Notes: generated from the letters alone by a model not told the origin. Positions 35,974-44,601 are shown, counted from the first letter of the stretch. The stretch is DNA of 50,399 nt from Bacillota bacterium (GCA_023412855.1 JAEZRJ010000030.1:1-50399); one strand, 5' to 3'. Numbers and translations: made by a program.

Positions 35974-36205
35974 ACTCCAGACTAAACCTACACGTATCTT
36001 CTATCTTTTAGGCCATGAATAATGTTATAATTAAACATATTTTACTATTTCAATTAGGTTTTCCAATAAATAATATTAAATTTATATAGTATTTTTTTCA
36101 ATATTAGATTAGAAACTATACAAAATATGGCAAAAATACACAATTATCTTCTCCTTTAAATTTCCTTTTCTTCCGCTTCATTTTCAATTTTCAGATAACA
36201 CTAAA

Positions 36206-36255
36206 ATAGGACCTAATCTTTACTTTATTTTACAAAGTTAAAGATTAGGCCCTAT
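36206..36255 (-). terminator. Terminator after the UPF0303 gene
   Basis: Two 17-base arms (ATAGGACCTAATCTTTA and its partner) pair around a 16-base loop. As minus-strand RNA the single non-Watson-Crick position is a G-U wobble; as plus-strand RNA it would be A-C. This favours a minus-strand transcript. TTTTAG follows. The rest of the gap 35974-36363 is AT-rich, with no other feature that I see. Confidence 0.65.
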
Positions 36256-36363
36256 GCTGATTACAACGAAATCTGGAGATACCTTTATAATAGACAGATT
36301 GGGCTATTTACTTTTTAATAATCCGTCATTACCATACTCTGCTCTTAAAGCCGCTTTTTCAAA

Positions 36364-36876
36364 TTATAACAATATATTTTCTTCAAAATAAGGGACATTC
36401 TCAACAGACAACCATTCACTTATAGCTTCCACGATAAATTGATGATCTTGTTCATGCGGTAAATTTGAGACAGTAACGACGGCTACTATTTCAGCCGATT
36501 TTAGCCGAATTGGAAAACCTCCTCCGCAAAAGACATAGTCTTTCGTACTTAGCCCATGTGTTTCCACTTGCTCCCCCATTATATGAGATGTTGCCCATGC
36601 ATTTAATGAACTGCAATTCATGAGATGAACTGCGTTGAATTTCCTCTGCATCCAATTCTGATTGTTCAGATTTGTGTTTTCCGTCGCATATTGAAAAATA
36701 ATATTGCCGTTTAACCTTCGAATTGCAACAGCTAAATCAATCTGCTTTTGGGCAATTTTTTCAACGAGAAATTTTCCCAATTCCCAAGCATCATTATTTG
36801 AAAAATGATCAAACCGCAGCATTCTTTCTTGTTTGTCAATAATTTCTTTTATTTGGATATATTTTTCTTTTTCCAT
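36364..36876 (-). CDS. UPF0303/GlcG-like heme-degrading-domain protein
   Basis: A 170-residue protein of the UPF0303 family (GlcG/HbpS-like fold, often labelled heme-degrading domain-containing). Family features are WMQRKFNAVHLMNCSSL and the glycine-rich YVFCGGGFPIRL, followed by VVTVSNLPHEQDHQFIVEAI. There is no signal peptide, so it is cytosolic. A true heme or cofactor function is not shown by sequence. It follows the iron alcohol dehydrogenase by 11 bp and is cotranscribed with it, hinting at aldehyde or redox metabolism. Confidence 0.85.
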   Translation of the reverse strand: MEKEKYIQIKEIIDKQERMLRFDHFSNNDAWELGKFLVEKIAQKQIDLAVAIRRLNGNIIFQYATENTNLNNQNWMQRKFNAVHLMNCSSLNAWATSHIMGEQVETHGLSTKDYVFCGGGFPIRLKSAEIVAVVTVSNLPHEQDHQFIVEAISEWLSVENVPYFEENILL

Positions 36877-36887
36877 AACCAGCTCCT

Positions 36888-38063
36888 TTAAACCATAAGC
36901 CTATAAATATTTTCCACATCTTTTTGGTTTAGTTTTACAAATCCGCCTAAAGTTCCTGTATTTACATCCCCATAACAAGCCGTGTGTGCCAGTTTTTCAA
37001 TATCCTCTTCTTTGGCTCCAAGTTCATGAAAGTTCTTTGGCATTCCGATAGAAATCAGGAATTGACGCAATGCTTCAATTCCGGCCAGAGCGGTTTTTTC
37101 CGGCTGCCCAAAATCCATCTGACATCCCCATACACGAACCGACGCTTGTGCAAAACGCATGACATTATGTTTCATATTATAGCTAAATACAGCCGGCATA
37201 ACCACCGCAAGACCCGCTCCATGTGCGCAGTCATACAACGCAGATAACTCGTGTTCAATGTCATGGCTGGTCCAGTCTTGTGTACGCCCCACTCCACAAG
37301 AATTATTATGAGCCATCATTCCTGCCCACATAATATTCGCCCTTGCTTCGTAATTGTCAGGATCTTCCATCACCCTGGGCCCTTCATGAATCATTGTCAG
37401 CATCAAAGCCTCTATCATCCGGTCTGTCACTTCAACTTCTTTCGTATTGGTCAAGTAACGTTCATACAAATGGGCAATAATATCTGTAATCCCACATGCC
37501 GTCTGATAAGCTGGAAGCGTCTGAGTCAATGACGGATTCATGATTGTAAACTTAGGTCGCAGTGCCTCTCCAGTTGTCGCCCGTTTAAACATCCCGTCCT
37601 CTTTCGTAACGACAGAATCTGCCGATCCTTCGCTTCCTGCTGCTGATATCGTTATGATAGTACCAATAGGCAGAGCTTCCTCTACAACTTTGCCTTCATA
37701 ATAGTCCCAGAAATCCCCGTTATATAATGCACCCGCTGCAATTGCCTTGGCTGAATCAATAGCACTTCCTCCACCTACGGCCAAAATAAAATCAATGTTT
37801 TCTTTTCTGCAAAGGTCAATACCTTTATAAACTAATCCGCTTCTGGGATTCGGCTTCACTCCTCCCAACTCAATATATGACAATTGTTCCGCGTCCAGCG
37901 ATCTTTTCACTCTATCTAACAATCCAGACCGAATCACAGAACCTCCTCCATAATGAATCAGTACCCTGCTTCCTCCGAAGCGCTTCACATACTTGCCTGT
38001 TTCATTCTCTGTTTCTTTGCCAAATGCAAAGTATGTTGGAGCATAAAAAGTAAAATTATCCAT
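36888..38063 (-). CDS. Iron-containing alcohol dehydrogenase (BdhA/YqhD-like)
   Basis: A 391-residue group III alcohol dehydrogenase that reduces aldehydes with NAD(P)H, using Fe or Zn. The cofactor-binding stretch is ILAVGGGSAIDSAKAIAAG (about 97-115). The metal site includes DIIAHLYERYL, with further His in HDIEHELSALYDCAHGAGLAVVMPAV. The pattern resembles butanol dehydrogenases. The ATG at 38063 has an AAGAAGG site. The upstream promoter and palindromic operator, next to an hxlR-type regulator, suggest induction by an aldehyde, quinone or other electrophile. Confidence 0.92.
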   Translation of the reverse strand: MDNFTFYAPTYFAFGKETENETGKYVKRFGGSRVLIHYGGGSVIRSGLLDRVKRSLDAEQLSYIELGGVKPNPRSGLVYKGIDLCRKENIDFILAVGGGSAIDSAKAIAAGALYNGDFWDYYEGKVVEEALPIGTIITISAAGSEGSADSVVTKEDGMFKRATTGEALRPKFTIMNPSLTQTLPAYQTACGITDIIAHLYERYLTNTKEVEVTDRMIEALMLTMIHEGPRVMEDPDNYEARANIMWAGMMAHNNSCGVGRTQDWTSHDIEHELSALYDCAHGAGLAVVMPAVFSYNMKHNVMRFAQASVRVWGCQMDFGQPEKTALAGIEALRQFLISIGMPKNFHELGAKEEDIEKLAHTACYGDVNTGTLGGFVKLNQKDVENIYRLMV

Positions 38064-38092
38064 AAAAAACCTTCTTTCTATTATTTGCTTAC

Positions 38093-38121
38093 AGTATAGG
38101 ACTCTTAATCAGATAATACAA
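38093..38121 (-). promoter_or_regulatory. Promoter for the alcohol dehydrogenase gene
   Basis: On the minus strand TTGTAT, 17 bases, TATACT. The start codon is 30 bp downstream. The HxlR gene ends just upstream, so this gives the dehydrogenase unit its own promoter. Confidence 0.7.
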
Positions 38122-38142
38122 GAAGGCACATTTTTCCCCCCA

Positions 38143-38160
38143 GGGCACCTTAAGGTTCCC
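38143..38160. promoter_or_regulatory. Palindromic operator candidate for the HxlR regulator
   Basis: GGGCACCTTAAGGTTCCC is an 18-bp palindrome with one mismatched pair. It lies 22 bp upstream of the -35 of the dehydrogenase promoter and 6 bp from the HxlR stop. That spacing would suit an activator or a repressor acting by looping. Binding by the adjacent regulator is inferred. Confidence 0.6.
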
Positions 38161-38165
38161 TTGTA

Positions 38166-38525
38166 TCATTTATCACATTCACATTGAGCATGAGTCAATT
38201 CATATTTATCCCCAATATTGCTGCTGCCCCAGTTACACATAGCTTCCAAAATAGGGTATAGCGTTTCCCCATGTTTTGTGATTGCATACTCTACCTGCAC
38301 CGGCGTCGTTGGATATACTTTCCTCTGAATCACTCCCGCCTCTTCTAATTCTCTCAATTGCGTTGTGAGCGTTTTTTTATGAGCATTTTGCAAAAAACGA
38401 AGAATTTCGTTATATCGCTTCGGACCTTTCTCCATAAGATAATGGAGAATCAAAGGCTTCCATTTACCGCCTATTATTTTTAATGTAATCTCCATTTCGC
38501 AAGAAATCTTTATTTTTGATGACAT
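38166..38525 (-). CDS. HxlR-family transcriptional regulator
   Basis: A 119-residue winged-helix DNA-binding protein. The family core is EMEITLKIIGGKWKPLILHYL, then RYNEILRFL, KTLTTQLRELEEAGVI (recognition helix) and PVQVEYAITKHGETL. A cysteine sits at the conserved HxlR position just before the first helix (ISCEMEIT), which in HypR, YodB and QorR senses electrophiles or oxidants. Two more cysteines close the C-terminus (HAQCECDK). I use ATG 38525, with GGGAGCGGG upstream, over GTG 38540. It is upstream of, and codirectional with, the iron alcohol dehydrogenase, its probable target. Confidence 0.9.
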   Translation of the reverse strand: MSSKIKISCEMEITLKIIGGKWKPLILHYLMEKGPKRYNEILRFLQNAHKKTLTTQLRELEEAGVIQRKVYPTTPVQVEYAITKHGETLYPILEAMCNWGSSNIGDKYELTHAQCECDK

Positions 38526-38610
38526 TATACCCGCTCCCACATCTCAATGTTATTGCCGGATTAAATTTACCGCATTCAGAAAAAACTATCTATCTGAAAA
38601 AGATTATAAC

Positions 38611-39660
38611 TCAATCCTTATTTCCATATCTTACAGTATAATAAACCGTAGTTGCTATGTCCAGCAGAAAGAAAAAGAGAATTACTATTACGATCCCGTT
38701 GATAAGGGTATCCGTATTATAATAAATCATCAAATCTCCCTTTGAGGAAAAGACAATTCCGGTTTCCCGCTGCAATGACTGCACAAAATCTTTGTTCCAT
38801 ATAGGCAACACCTTCATGAATATAAATGTCATAATAAAGCCTATGATGTCCATCGCAATAGTCGTCACCATTACCCTATAGTTATACCGCCCTGCCACGA
38901 GCTTCACAAAATCGCTGATAATGCCGGCCATAACACTGATAATAAAAAACGGAAGCACCTTCCCCCAGACAGATAAATTGAAAAGAGGAATCGATATCAT
39001 CTCATCTCCCTGCCTTATCCACGCTCCCATAAGCTGGGGCCTATAAGCGAAGAGAATAATTACCAGCACACCGAAGACGATTCCTACCGCGCTCTCACCT
39101 CTGCTTATCATTGCCTTTTTATACGGAATCTGAGGAAGTTTTTCCACGGACCACGCTTCCTCTGATAAATCGAGCTTCACATGATATCTCTGCATAAGAG
39201 CAAAAATCAGTGTTATAACGCCAAAAATCTGTAAAAGGGCGGAAGGAAGCGTGATTCCTATATCGAATACCTCCCACCAGACACTACGGCTTAACAACTC
39301 CTCATTGACTACATGAACCATCGCAGAGATAATGTCAGACAAGAGAATTGCTGCCCCGGCACAGATAAGAACAATTTTTAAAATATAGCAATATCTGTCG
39401 TAATATTCCCCGCTAATCAGCCCTTCTCCATCTCCGCGATAGCTTCTCGCCATCTTAGCCGGATCTCCGAGTTCTGTAAGTACCGCCCTTTCACATTCCT
39501 CACGGCTTACATCTGAGCTGCCTTCCCGTTCCTCTATCATATCCTCAATCAATGACCTAAGCTCCTGCTCGATATCCTTCCTTTGCTTCTCCGGCAGGCG
39601 CCGCACTACATCGTACAAGTACTTTTCCGTCAATTCGTTCGATATTTTTTCTTTCATCAT
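38611..39660 (-). CDS. PadR-associated membrane protein with N-terminal HAAS-type domain
   Basis: A protein of about 349 residues. The N-terminal 75 residues form the helical domain typical of proteins next to PadR regulators (LYDVVRRLPEKQRKDIEQELRS, then ELGDPAKMARSYRG). About six or seven membrane helices follow, for example ILKIVLICAGAAILLSDI and SALLQIFGVITLIFAL. Function is unknown; such proteins are often envelope-stress or resistance factors controlled by the PadR partner. The start is taken at ATG 39660, after AAAGGATGATGGGAAT. An in-frame ATG seven codons upstream is less likely. It lies 43 bp after the PadR gene. Confidence 0.8.
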   Translation of the reverse strand: MMKEKISNELTEKYLYDVVRRLPEKQRKDIEQELRSLIEDMIEEREGSSDVSREECERAVLTELGDPAKMARSYRGDGEGLISGEYYDRYCYILKIVLICAGAAILLSDIISAMVHVVNEELLSRSVWWEVFDIGITLPSALLQIFGVITLIFALMQRYHVKLDLSEEAWSVEKLPQIPYKKAMISRGESAVGIVFGVLVIILFAYRPQLMGAWIRQGDEMISIPLFNLSVWGKVLPFFIISVMAGIISDFVKLVAGRYNYRVMVTTIAMDIIGFIMTFIFMKVLPIWNKDFVQSLQRETGIVFSSKGDLMIYYNTDTLINGIVIVILFFFLLDIATTVYYTVRYGNKD

Positions 39661-39703
39661 ATTCCCATCATCCTTTCCCATGGATTTATTTCGTCTCCCG
39701 CTT

Positions 39704-40048
39704 CTAAATGGTTTCCTGCTCCAATAAGCGGTTCATGCTCTCCGTCATCTCCCGCCACTGCGCCGTCAGTTTCTCATACACCGCATCGCCCAACTCAGTT
39801 CTCTTATAATATTTCCTAGGCTTACTTCCGTCAGTTTCCCATTCACTTACAAGAAGCTCCTGTTTTTCCAATCTTCTAAGCAGCGGATATAGCGTGTTCG
39901 TGTCTATGCTTACACCTTTTTCCTCCATGCTTTTAACAAGGGTGTAGCCGTACTGCGGCTCATTCAGCTGGCTGAGGACACTGAGTACTATAGTACCCCT
40001 TCTCAGCTCCAAAATCAGCGATGATAATATTTCATTCAGTTCTCCCAT
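39704..40048 (-). CDS. PadR-family transcriptional regulator
   Basis: A 114-residue winged-helix regulator. PadR pattern: LRRGTIVLSVLSQLNEPQYGYTLVKSMEEKG, TNTLYPLLRRLEKQELLVSEW and GSKPRKYYKRTELG. It probably represses its own operon with the membrane protein. ATG 40048 has AGGAGGAAAAAGCT just upstream. The gap to the MBL gene contains a terminator and a family B remnant. Confidence 0.92.
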   Translation of the reverse strand: MGELNEILSSLILELRRGTIVLSVLSQLNEPQYGYTLVKSMEEKGVSIDTNTLYPLLRRLEKQELLVSEWETDGSKPRKYYKRTELGDAVYEKLTAQWREMTESMNRLLEQETI

Positions 40049-40120
40049 AGCTTTTTCCTCCTGTGTATTATATTATAATGTGTATCACACACTATTGTCA
40101 ATACAAAAATAATATTCGTC

Positions 40121-40156
40121 AGCACAGCTTTTGCTTGGCGCGTGTAGCTGCGCATC
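40121..40156 (-). repeat. Family B remnant B5
   Basis: It preserves AGCACAGCTTTTG followed by GCGCGTGTAGCTGCGCAT, the central part of the family B repeat, with both ends missing. It lies at the relA side of the accessory block. Confidence 0.5.
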
Positions 40157-40219
40157 GCCTGCCCAAAAGGTAACTCTTTCACACAGTAAGGCAACAAAGT
40201 CTTTTCTATGATATAAAAA

Positions 40220-40253
40220 AAGCCCGGAACATTTTTCCCTAAACGTTCCAAGC
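40220..40253 (-). terminator. Terminator of the apt-relA-MBL unit
   Basis: On the minus strand AAGCTTGGAAC pairs with GTTCCGGGCTT (two G-U wobbles), followed by a run of T. It lies 33 bp after the MBL stop and closes that operon. Confidence 0.8.
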
Positions 40254-40285
40254 TTTTCCATTATCTCTTATTCTATCGATTTCTT

Positions 40286-40918
40286 TCATTGACAAAAAGG
40301 ATTATACTTCTTCTCCCAGCCGATTTCTGTAGGTTCCCCATGCCCTGGATATACCTTGACTTCATCGGGCAGCACATACAGCCTTTCTTTTATAGATCTT
40401 GTAAGTGTGCTCATACTTCCCGTAGGCAGATCCGTTCTCCCTACCGATTCCTGAAAGAGCGTATCGCCGCTTATAAGCATTCCGTCCTCCTCAAAGTAAT
40501 AACAGCAGCCTCCTATCGTGTGCCCGGGAGTTGCAATAAGACGGCAGGTCATTCCAGCTATAGTTACCTGCGCCCCATCCTCCAAATATTCATCCGGCAC
40601 TACCGTATATGCCCTCCCCGCCTGTTCGGATACATTCTTTACAGAGTCCTCGCACAGAGCCTTTTCTTCTTTATAGGCATATATTTTCGCCCCGCTTAAT
40701 TCCCGCAGCCTTTCGCTTCCCCAGATATGGTCGAAATGTCCATGCGTCAGGAGGATTCCCTTTACCTGAAAGCCTTTTTCCTTCAAGGACTCATAAATAT
40801 AATCTCCGGAATCCGCGGGATCGATAAATATCACATCGCCGCTTCCTTCCTTGTATACAAAATAACAATTAGTCTGACAGATGCCGAGCACCATGCGTCC
40901 TATTTTCAAATTCGCCAT
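40286..40918 (-). CDS. MBL-fold metallo-hydrolase (glyoxalase II-like)
   Basis: A 210-residue metallo-beta-lactamase-fold protein. Metal ligands are in LLTHGHFDHIWG (HXHXDH), ATPGHTIGG and VYPGHGEPT. ISGDTLFQESVGRTDLPTGS is typical of hydroxyacylglutathione-hydrolase-like proteins. As low-GC anaerobes usually lack glutathione, the natural thioester is unknown. It follows relA by about 26 bp. A gene of this type between relA and hemZ is common in Clostridia; here hemZ is 8 kb away. Confidence 0.9.
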   Translation of the reverse strand: MANLKIGRMVLGICQTNCYFVYKEGSGDVIFIDPADSGDYIYESLKEKGFQVKGILLTHGHFDHIWGSERLRELSGAKIYAYKEEKALCEDSVKNVSEQAGRAYTVVPDEYLEDGAQVTIAGMTCRLIATPGHTIGGCCYYFEEDGMLISGDTLFQESVGRTDLPTGSMSTLTRSIKERLYVLPDEVKVYPGHGEPTEIGWEKKYNPFCQ

Positions 40919-40944
40919 TCCGTTAATCCTTCTCCTTTCGCGGG

Positions 40945-43269
40945 TCAGCCGGTAGTCCTTTCGATGTCGATAACACTTTCCACGCCTCTCATTTTATCGA
41001 TGATGCGGTTAAGCTCTTCCCTGCTTCCTATTTCGAAGGAGGTAGACAAGGTCGCCAGCCCTTGCTTGTTCGTTCTCGTATTCATAGATAAAATATCCAC
41101 GTTCTTCTCCGTAAGCGCACGGGATATATCCGCAATCAGACCGCTTCTGTTATTGGCGAATATCCTGATTTCCGCAAAATATTTTTCGCCGGTAACCTCC
41201 TCTGTGGACTGCTGCCACTCCGCATCGATGAGCCGCACACGTTCCATCTCTGGCATATTGATGACATTGACGCAATCAGTCCGGTGAATAGACACTCCTC
41301 TTCCGCGAGTAACGAAACCAACGATTTCATCTCCCGGAACCGGACTGCAGCATTTGGAAAAACGCACCGCTACGTCGTGAATCCCTTTCACTACAATACC
41401 GCTCCCCGATTTGGCCTGCGTTTTTTTCTGGTAATTACCTTCGGCAACGGAAGCAAGCACTTCTTCATCCGTCAGCGCCTTTTTATGCGCCTTGTCGTAA
41501 AGTTCCTGCATCTTGTTGATGATCTGGCCTTCCTTCAAACCACCGTGCCCTACTGCTGCATAGACGGAATCCCAATCCTTGAAGCCGTACTTTTTCATAA
41601 TGGCATTCATATATTCGGGCTTCATGATGTCTATGGTATTAATCGCTTTTGCCTTGCAATAGGCAGCCAAAAGCTCCTTGCCTTTTACGATATTATCTTC
41701 CTTAAGTTCGTTCTTGAACCATTGGTTAATCTTACTCTTCGCCTGCGTACTCTTAACGACGTTCAGCCAATCGCGGCTGGGGCCCTTAGAGTTCTGGGAG
41801 GTAAGAATCTCAATCCGGTCACCGTTATTAATTTCATAATCTATGGTCACCAACTTGCCGTTCACTCTGGCACCGATCATCTTATTCCCTACCGCGCTGT
41901 GGATGCTGTAGGCAAAATCGATAGGAGTAGAACCAGCCGGAAGATTCTTGACATCTCCCGTAGGCGTAAAGCAATAAACGCTGTCCGAGAACAGGTCCAA
42001 ATCGCTCTTCAGCAGGTTCATAAACTCCATATTGTCGGACATATCCCTCTGCCACTCCAGAATCTGTCTGAGCCATACGAGCTTCTCTTCTTCCCTCTCC
42101 TCCACTTTCTTTCCGTCAGAGGACTCTTTATATTTCCAATGGGCGGCAATACCGAACTCAGCCGCCTTGTGCATTTCATAGGTACGTATCTGAATCTCAA
42201 AAGGCTGCCCATTGGCACCGATCAGAGTCGTATGAAGAGACTGGTACATATTGGCCTTGGGCATCGCGATATAGTCTTTGAAGCGCCCCGGAATCGGCTT
42301 ATACATCTCGTGGATAACGCCGAGAGCCGCATAACAATCCTTCACCGTGTCCACGATAATCCTGACTGCGAACAAATCGTAAATTTGGTCGATGGTCTTA
42401 TCCTGATTCTTCATTTTCTTATAAATGCTGAAAAAATGTTTGATACGGCCGTCAACCTGCGCCTTGATATCCGCATTTTCTATATGCTGCTCAACTTCGT
42501 TTACAATGCCCTGAATATACGCTTCCCGCTCGCTTCTTCGGATAGCTATCTTATCCACTAAATCGTAATAAACTTCCGGCTCAAGATATTTCAAAGATAA
42601 GTCATCCAGCTCCACCTTTATCTTGGAAATACCGAGTCTCTGCGCGATAGGCGCATAAATATCCAGCGTTTCTCTTGCGATTTGCTGCTGCTTCTCAGGA
42701 GGCATATGATTCAGGGTACGCATATTGTGCAATCTGTCCGCAAGCTTGATCAAAATGACTCTGATATCCTTCGCCATGGCGAGGAACATCTTTCGGAGGT
42801 TTTCTGCCTGAATCTCCAGTTTATCCGGTGTCTTTCCTTCGTTATCTCCCGTAAGCTGCAATTGCTGCAGCTTCGTAACGCCGTCCACCAAAAGCATTAC
42901 GTCCGAGCCAAACTCCCGCTCTATTTCCTCTTCCGTCATAATGGTGTCTTCTACCACATCGTGCAGCAGTCCGGCAGCAATGGTCTCTTTATCCAGCTCC
43001 AGATCCGCCAATATAATCGCTACACATAAAGGATGAATAATATATGGCTCGCCCGACTTTCTAACCTGATCCTTATGAGCGTCATAGGCTATCTTATAAG
43101 CTTTTTCTATCAACGATATATCATCTGAAGGGTGATATTTGCGCACACGGAAAATAAGGTCCTGGAACAACTGTTCAGGACTTTGGAATTCCTGAATGGC
43201 TTCAATCCTTCCGTCATCGAAGACCATCTCGCTCATATCGGTTGTAATCTGTTTCTTTTCTTCTGTCAT
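40945..43269 (-). CDS. relA: Bifunctional (p)ppGpp synthetase/hydrolase
   Basis: A long RSH protein of about 774 residues controlling the stringent response. The HD hydrolase domain includes GLLHDVVEDT. The synthetase domain includes GRFKDYIAMPKANMYQSLHTT; RFKD there is typical of bifunctional enzymes. A TGS domain (FTPTGDVKNLPAGSTPIDFAYSIHS), a zinc-finger-like region (KCCSPVPGDEIVGFVTRG) and a C-terminal ACT domain (IFANNRSGLIADISRAL) follow. The start is uncertain. I use ATG 43269, preceded by GGTGATGAAT; starts at 43275 and 43317 are in frame. It lies 66 bp (from this start) after apt. Confidence 0.94.
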   Translation of the reverse strand: MTEEKKQITTDMSEMVFDDGRIEAIQEFQSPEQLFQDLIFRVRKYHPSDDISLIEKAYKIAYDAHKDQVRKSGEPYIIHPLCVAIILADLELDKETIAAGLLHDVVEDTIMTEEEIEREFGSDVMLLVDGVTKLQQLQLTGDNEGKTPDKLEIQAENLRKMFLAMAKDIRVILIKLADRLHNMRTLNHMPPEKQQQIARETLDIYAPIAQRLGISKIKVELDDLSLKYLEPEVYYDLVDKIAIRRSEREAYIQGIVNEVEQHIENADIKAQVDGRIKHFFSIYKKMKNQDKTIDQIYDLFAVRIIVDTVKDCYAALGVIHEMYKPIPGRFKDYIAMPKANMYQSLHTTLIGANGQPFEIQIRTYEMHKAAEFGIAAHWKYKESSDGKKVEEREEEKLVWLRQILEWQRDMSDNMEFMNLLKSDLDLFSDSVYCFTPTGDVKNLPAGSTPIDFAYSIHSAVGNKMIGARVNGKLVTIDYEINNGDRIEILTSQNSKGPSRDWLNVVKSTQAKSKINQWFKNELKEDNIVKGKELLAAYCKAKAINTIDIMKPEYMNAIMKKYGFKDWDSVYAAVGHGGLKEGQIINKMQELYDKAHKKALTDEEVLASVAEGNYQKKTQAKSGSGIVVKGIHDVAVRFSKCCSPVPGDEIVGFVTRGRGVSIHRTDCVNVINMPEMERVRLIDAEWQQSTEEVTGEKYFAEIRIFANNRSGLIADISRALTEKNVDILSMNTRTNKQGLATLSTSFEIGSREELNRIIDKMRGVESVIDIERTTG

Positions 43270-43335
43270 ATTCATCACCGGCCATATTCTTATTGAATTA
43301 TATCCAATTTCACCCAATACCTTTAAAAACAGCCC

Positions 43336-43860
43336 CTATTTTCCCTCGTAACAAATCGCGGATTCCAATCTGTAATCCTTTAATCTTTCCCGGCCCTTTA
43401 ATCCTGCCAGCTCGATCATAACGACGATTCCTACCACTTCTCCCCCTAATGACTCGATGAGGCGTATCATAGCCTCCGTCGTTCCGCCTGTGGCAATCAA
43501 GTCATCCACAATCAGAATCTTCTGTCCCGGTTTAATAGAATCCTTGTGCATCTCTATTGTCGCAGTTCCATATTCTAATTCGTACTCAATGGACACCGTT
43601 TCACAAGGAAGCTTTCCCTTTTTCCGAATCAGCACAAAAGGCTTTTTCAAATTATATGCGATGGGAGTTCCGAAAATAAATCCTCTCGATTCCGGCCCCA
43701 CTACCACGTCGAATTCCAAATCCTTTACCATATCCTGCATGGTATTTACCGCAAGCTGCAGTCCGTCCGCATCCTGCAGAACACTCGTCACATCTCTGAA
43801 AATAATGCCTTCCTCCGGAAAATCCGGGATACTCCGTACATATTCTTCCAATTGTTTCAT
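43336..43860 (-). CDS. apt: Adenine phosphoribosyltransferase
   Basis: A 174-residue enzyme converting adenine and PRPP to AMP. The N-terminus IPDFPEEGIIFRDVT is the Apt signature. The PRPP loop is LIVDDLIATGGTTEA. VVGPESRGFIFG and LIRKKGKLPCE are conserved. The gene is 50 bp after the VOC gene and precedes relA. Apt-relA pairing is widely conserved in Firmicutes and joins purine salvage to (p)ppGpp control. Confidence 0.96.
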   Translation of the reverse strand: MKQLEEYVRSIPDFPEEGIIFRDVTSVLQDADGLQLAVNTMQDMVKDLEFDVVVGPESRGFIFGTPIAYNLKKPFVLIRKKGKLPCETVSIEYELEYGTATIEMHKDSIKPGQKILIVDDLIATGGTTEAMIRLIESLGGEVVGIVVMIELAGLKGRERLKDYRLESAICYEGK

Positions 43861-43910
43861 CGCTTACGTCTCCATTTCCGCTTTCGTCATTTAAATTTTT
43901 TATATCCGTT

Positions 43911-44282
43911 TTATTTCGCCGGAACAATTTCAATCCAATAATTGTCCGGGTCGTTGATGAAATAAATTCCCATCGCCTTATTTTCGAAGCAGATACAGCC
44001 CATTTCCTCATGTTTTTTATGAGCGGCATCCATATCATCCGTTACGAAGGCGAGATGAAATTCATTATCTCCCAAATTATAATTATCCTTTTCCCAATCG
44101 CGAAGCCATGTCAGCTCCAGCTGGTGTCCCGTAGTCCCATCACCCATAAAAACAAGCTCAAAGCTGCCGTCCGACGCCTTCTTTCTTCTTATCTCCTCAA
44201 GCCCCAACGCTTCTTTATAAAAACTTACGGACTTTTCCAAATCGATTACGTTAAAATTATTATGCGCAAATGTAAATTTCAT
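43911..44282 (-). CDS. VOC-family protein, lactoylglutathione lyase (glyoxalase I)-like
   Basis: A 123-residue single VOC domain made of two beta-alpha-beta-beta-beta repeats. It begins MKFTFAHNNFNVIDLEKSVSFYKEALGL, with the first metal His in AHNN, and has QLELTWLRDWE, NEFHLAFVTDD and NYWIEIVPAK. This pattern fits clostridial glyoxalase I-like enzymes that detoxify methylglyoxal with thiols. The true thiol cofactor is unknown. It is followed by apt. Element A4 lies 179 bp upstream. Confidence 0.87.
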   Translation of the reverse strand: MKFTFAHNNFNVIDLEKSVSFYKEALGLEEIRRKKASDGSFELVFMGDGTTGHQLELTWLRDWEKDNYNLGDNEFHLAFVTDDMDAAHKKHEEMGCICFENKAMGIYFINDPDNYWIEIVPAK

Positions 44283-44452
44283 ATTTGGCTCCTATCTGCG
44301 TACTTTAGCACGCATACAAATCTGAGGGAATGAACATTTATTTTTCACTCTTCACTCGTCCCGTTCAGCATCCCATTTTTCTGTCGAATCTCATTATATT
44401 ATTAATTTTTTATTAAGTCAATCAATATGCTCTGCTTCGAAGTCCGCATCTA

Positions 44453-44601
44453 TTCCATATGTTACTGTTCACTCCGTTCTCAGCAACGTATGATTTATGC
44501 ATGTAAACTCGCTTCGCAAAGCAGAAATCATCTCTTGAATCATGTTCTTACGCTGCTTAACAGCACGTATTAAGCTACTGTGCGAACAGTAACTTCCATA
44601 C
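44453..44601 (+). mobile_element. Family A MITE-like element, copy A4, with 8-bp flanking repeats
   Basis: The element spans 44461-44593 (133 bp). Termini are GTTACTGTTCAC and GCGAACAGTAAC (11/12 paired). Flanks are TTCCATAT (44453-44460) and TTCCATAC (44594-44601), 7 of 8 identical. Internal hairpin arms have several mismatches compared with A1 and A3, so this copy is more diverged. It lies between the groEL terminator hairpin and the VOC gene. Confidence 0.85.

Noticed and set aside
41284..42561. Plus-strand 425-codon ORF
   Set aside because: It lies opposite relA, whose domain motifs are clear on the minus strand. It has no recognisable domains.
44461..44593. tRNA gene or cloverleaf RNA in the family A repeats
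   Set aside because: The three-way fold is tRNA-like in outline only. There is no T-loop, anticodon arm of proper size or CCA end, and the flanking duplications point to transposition.
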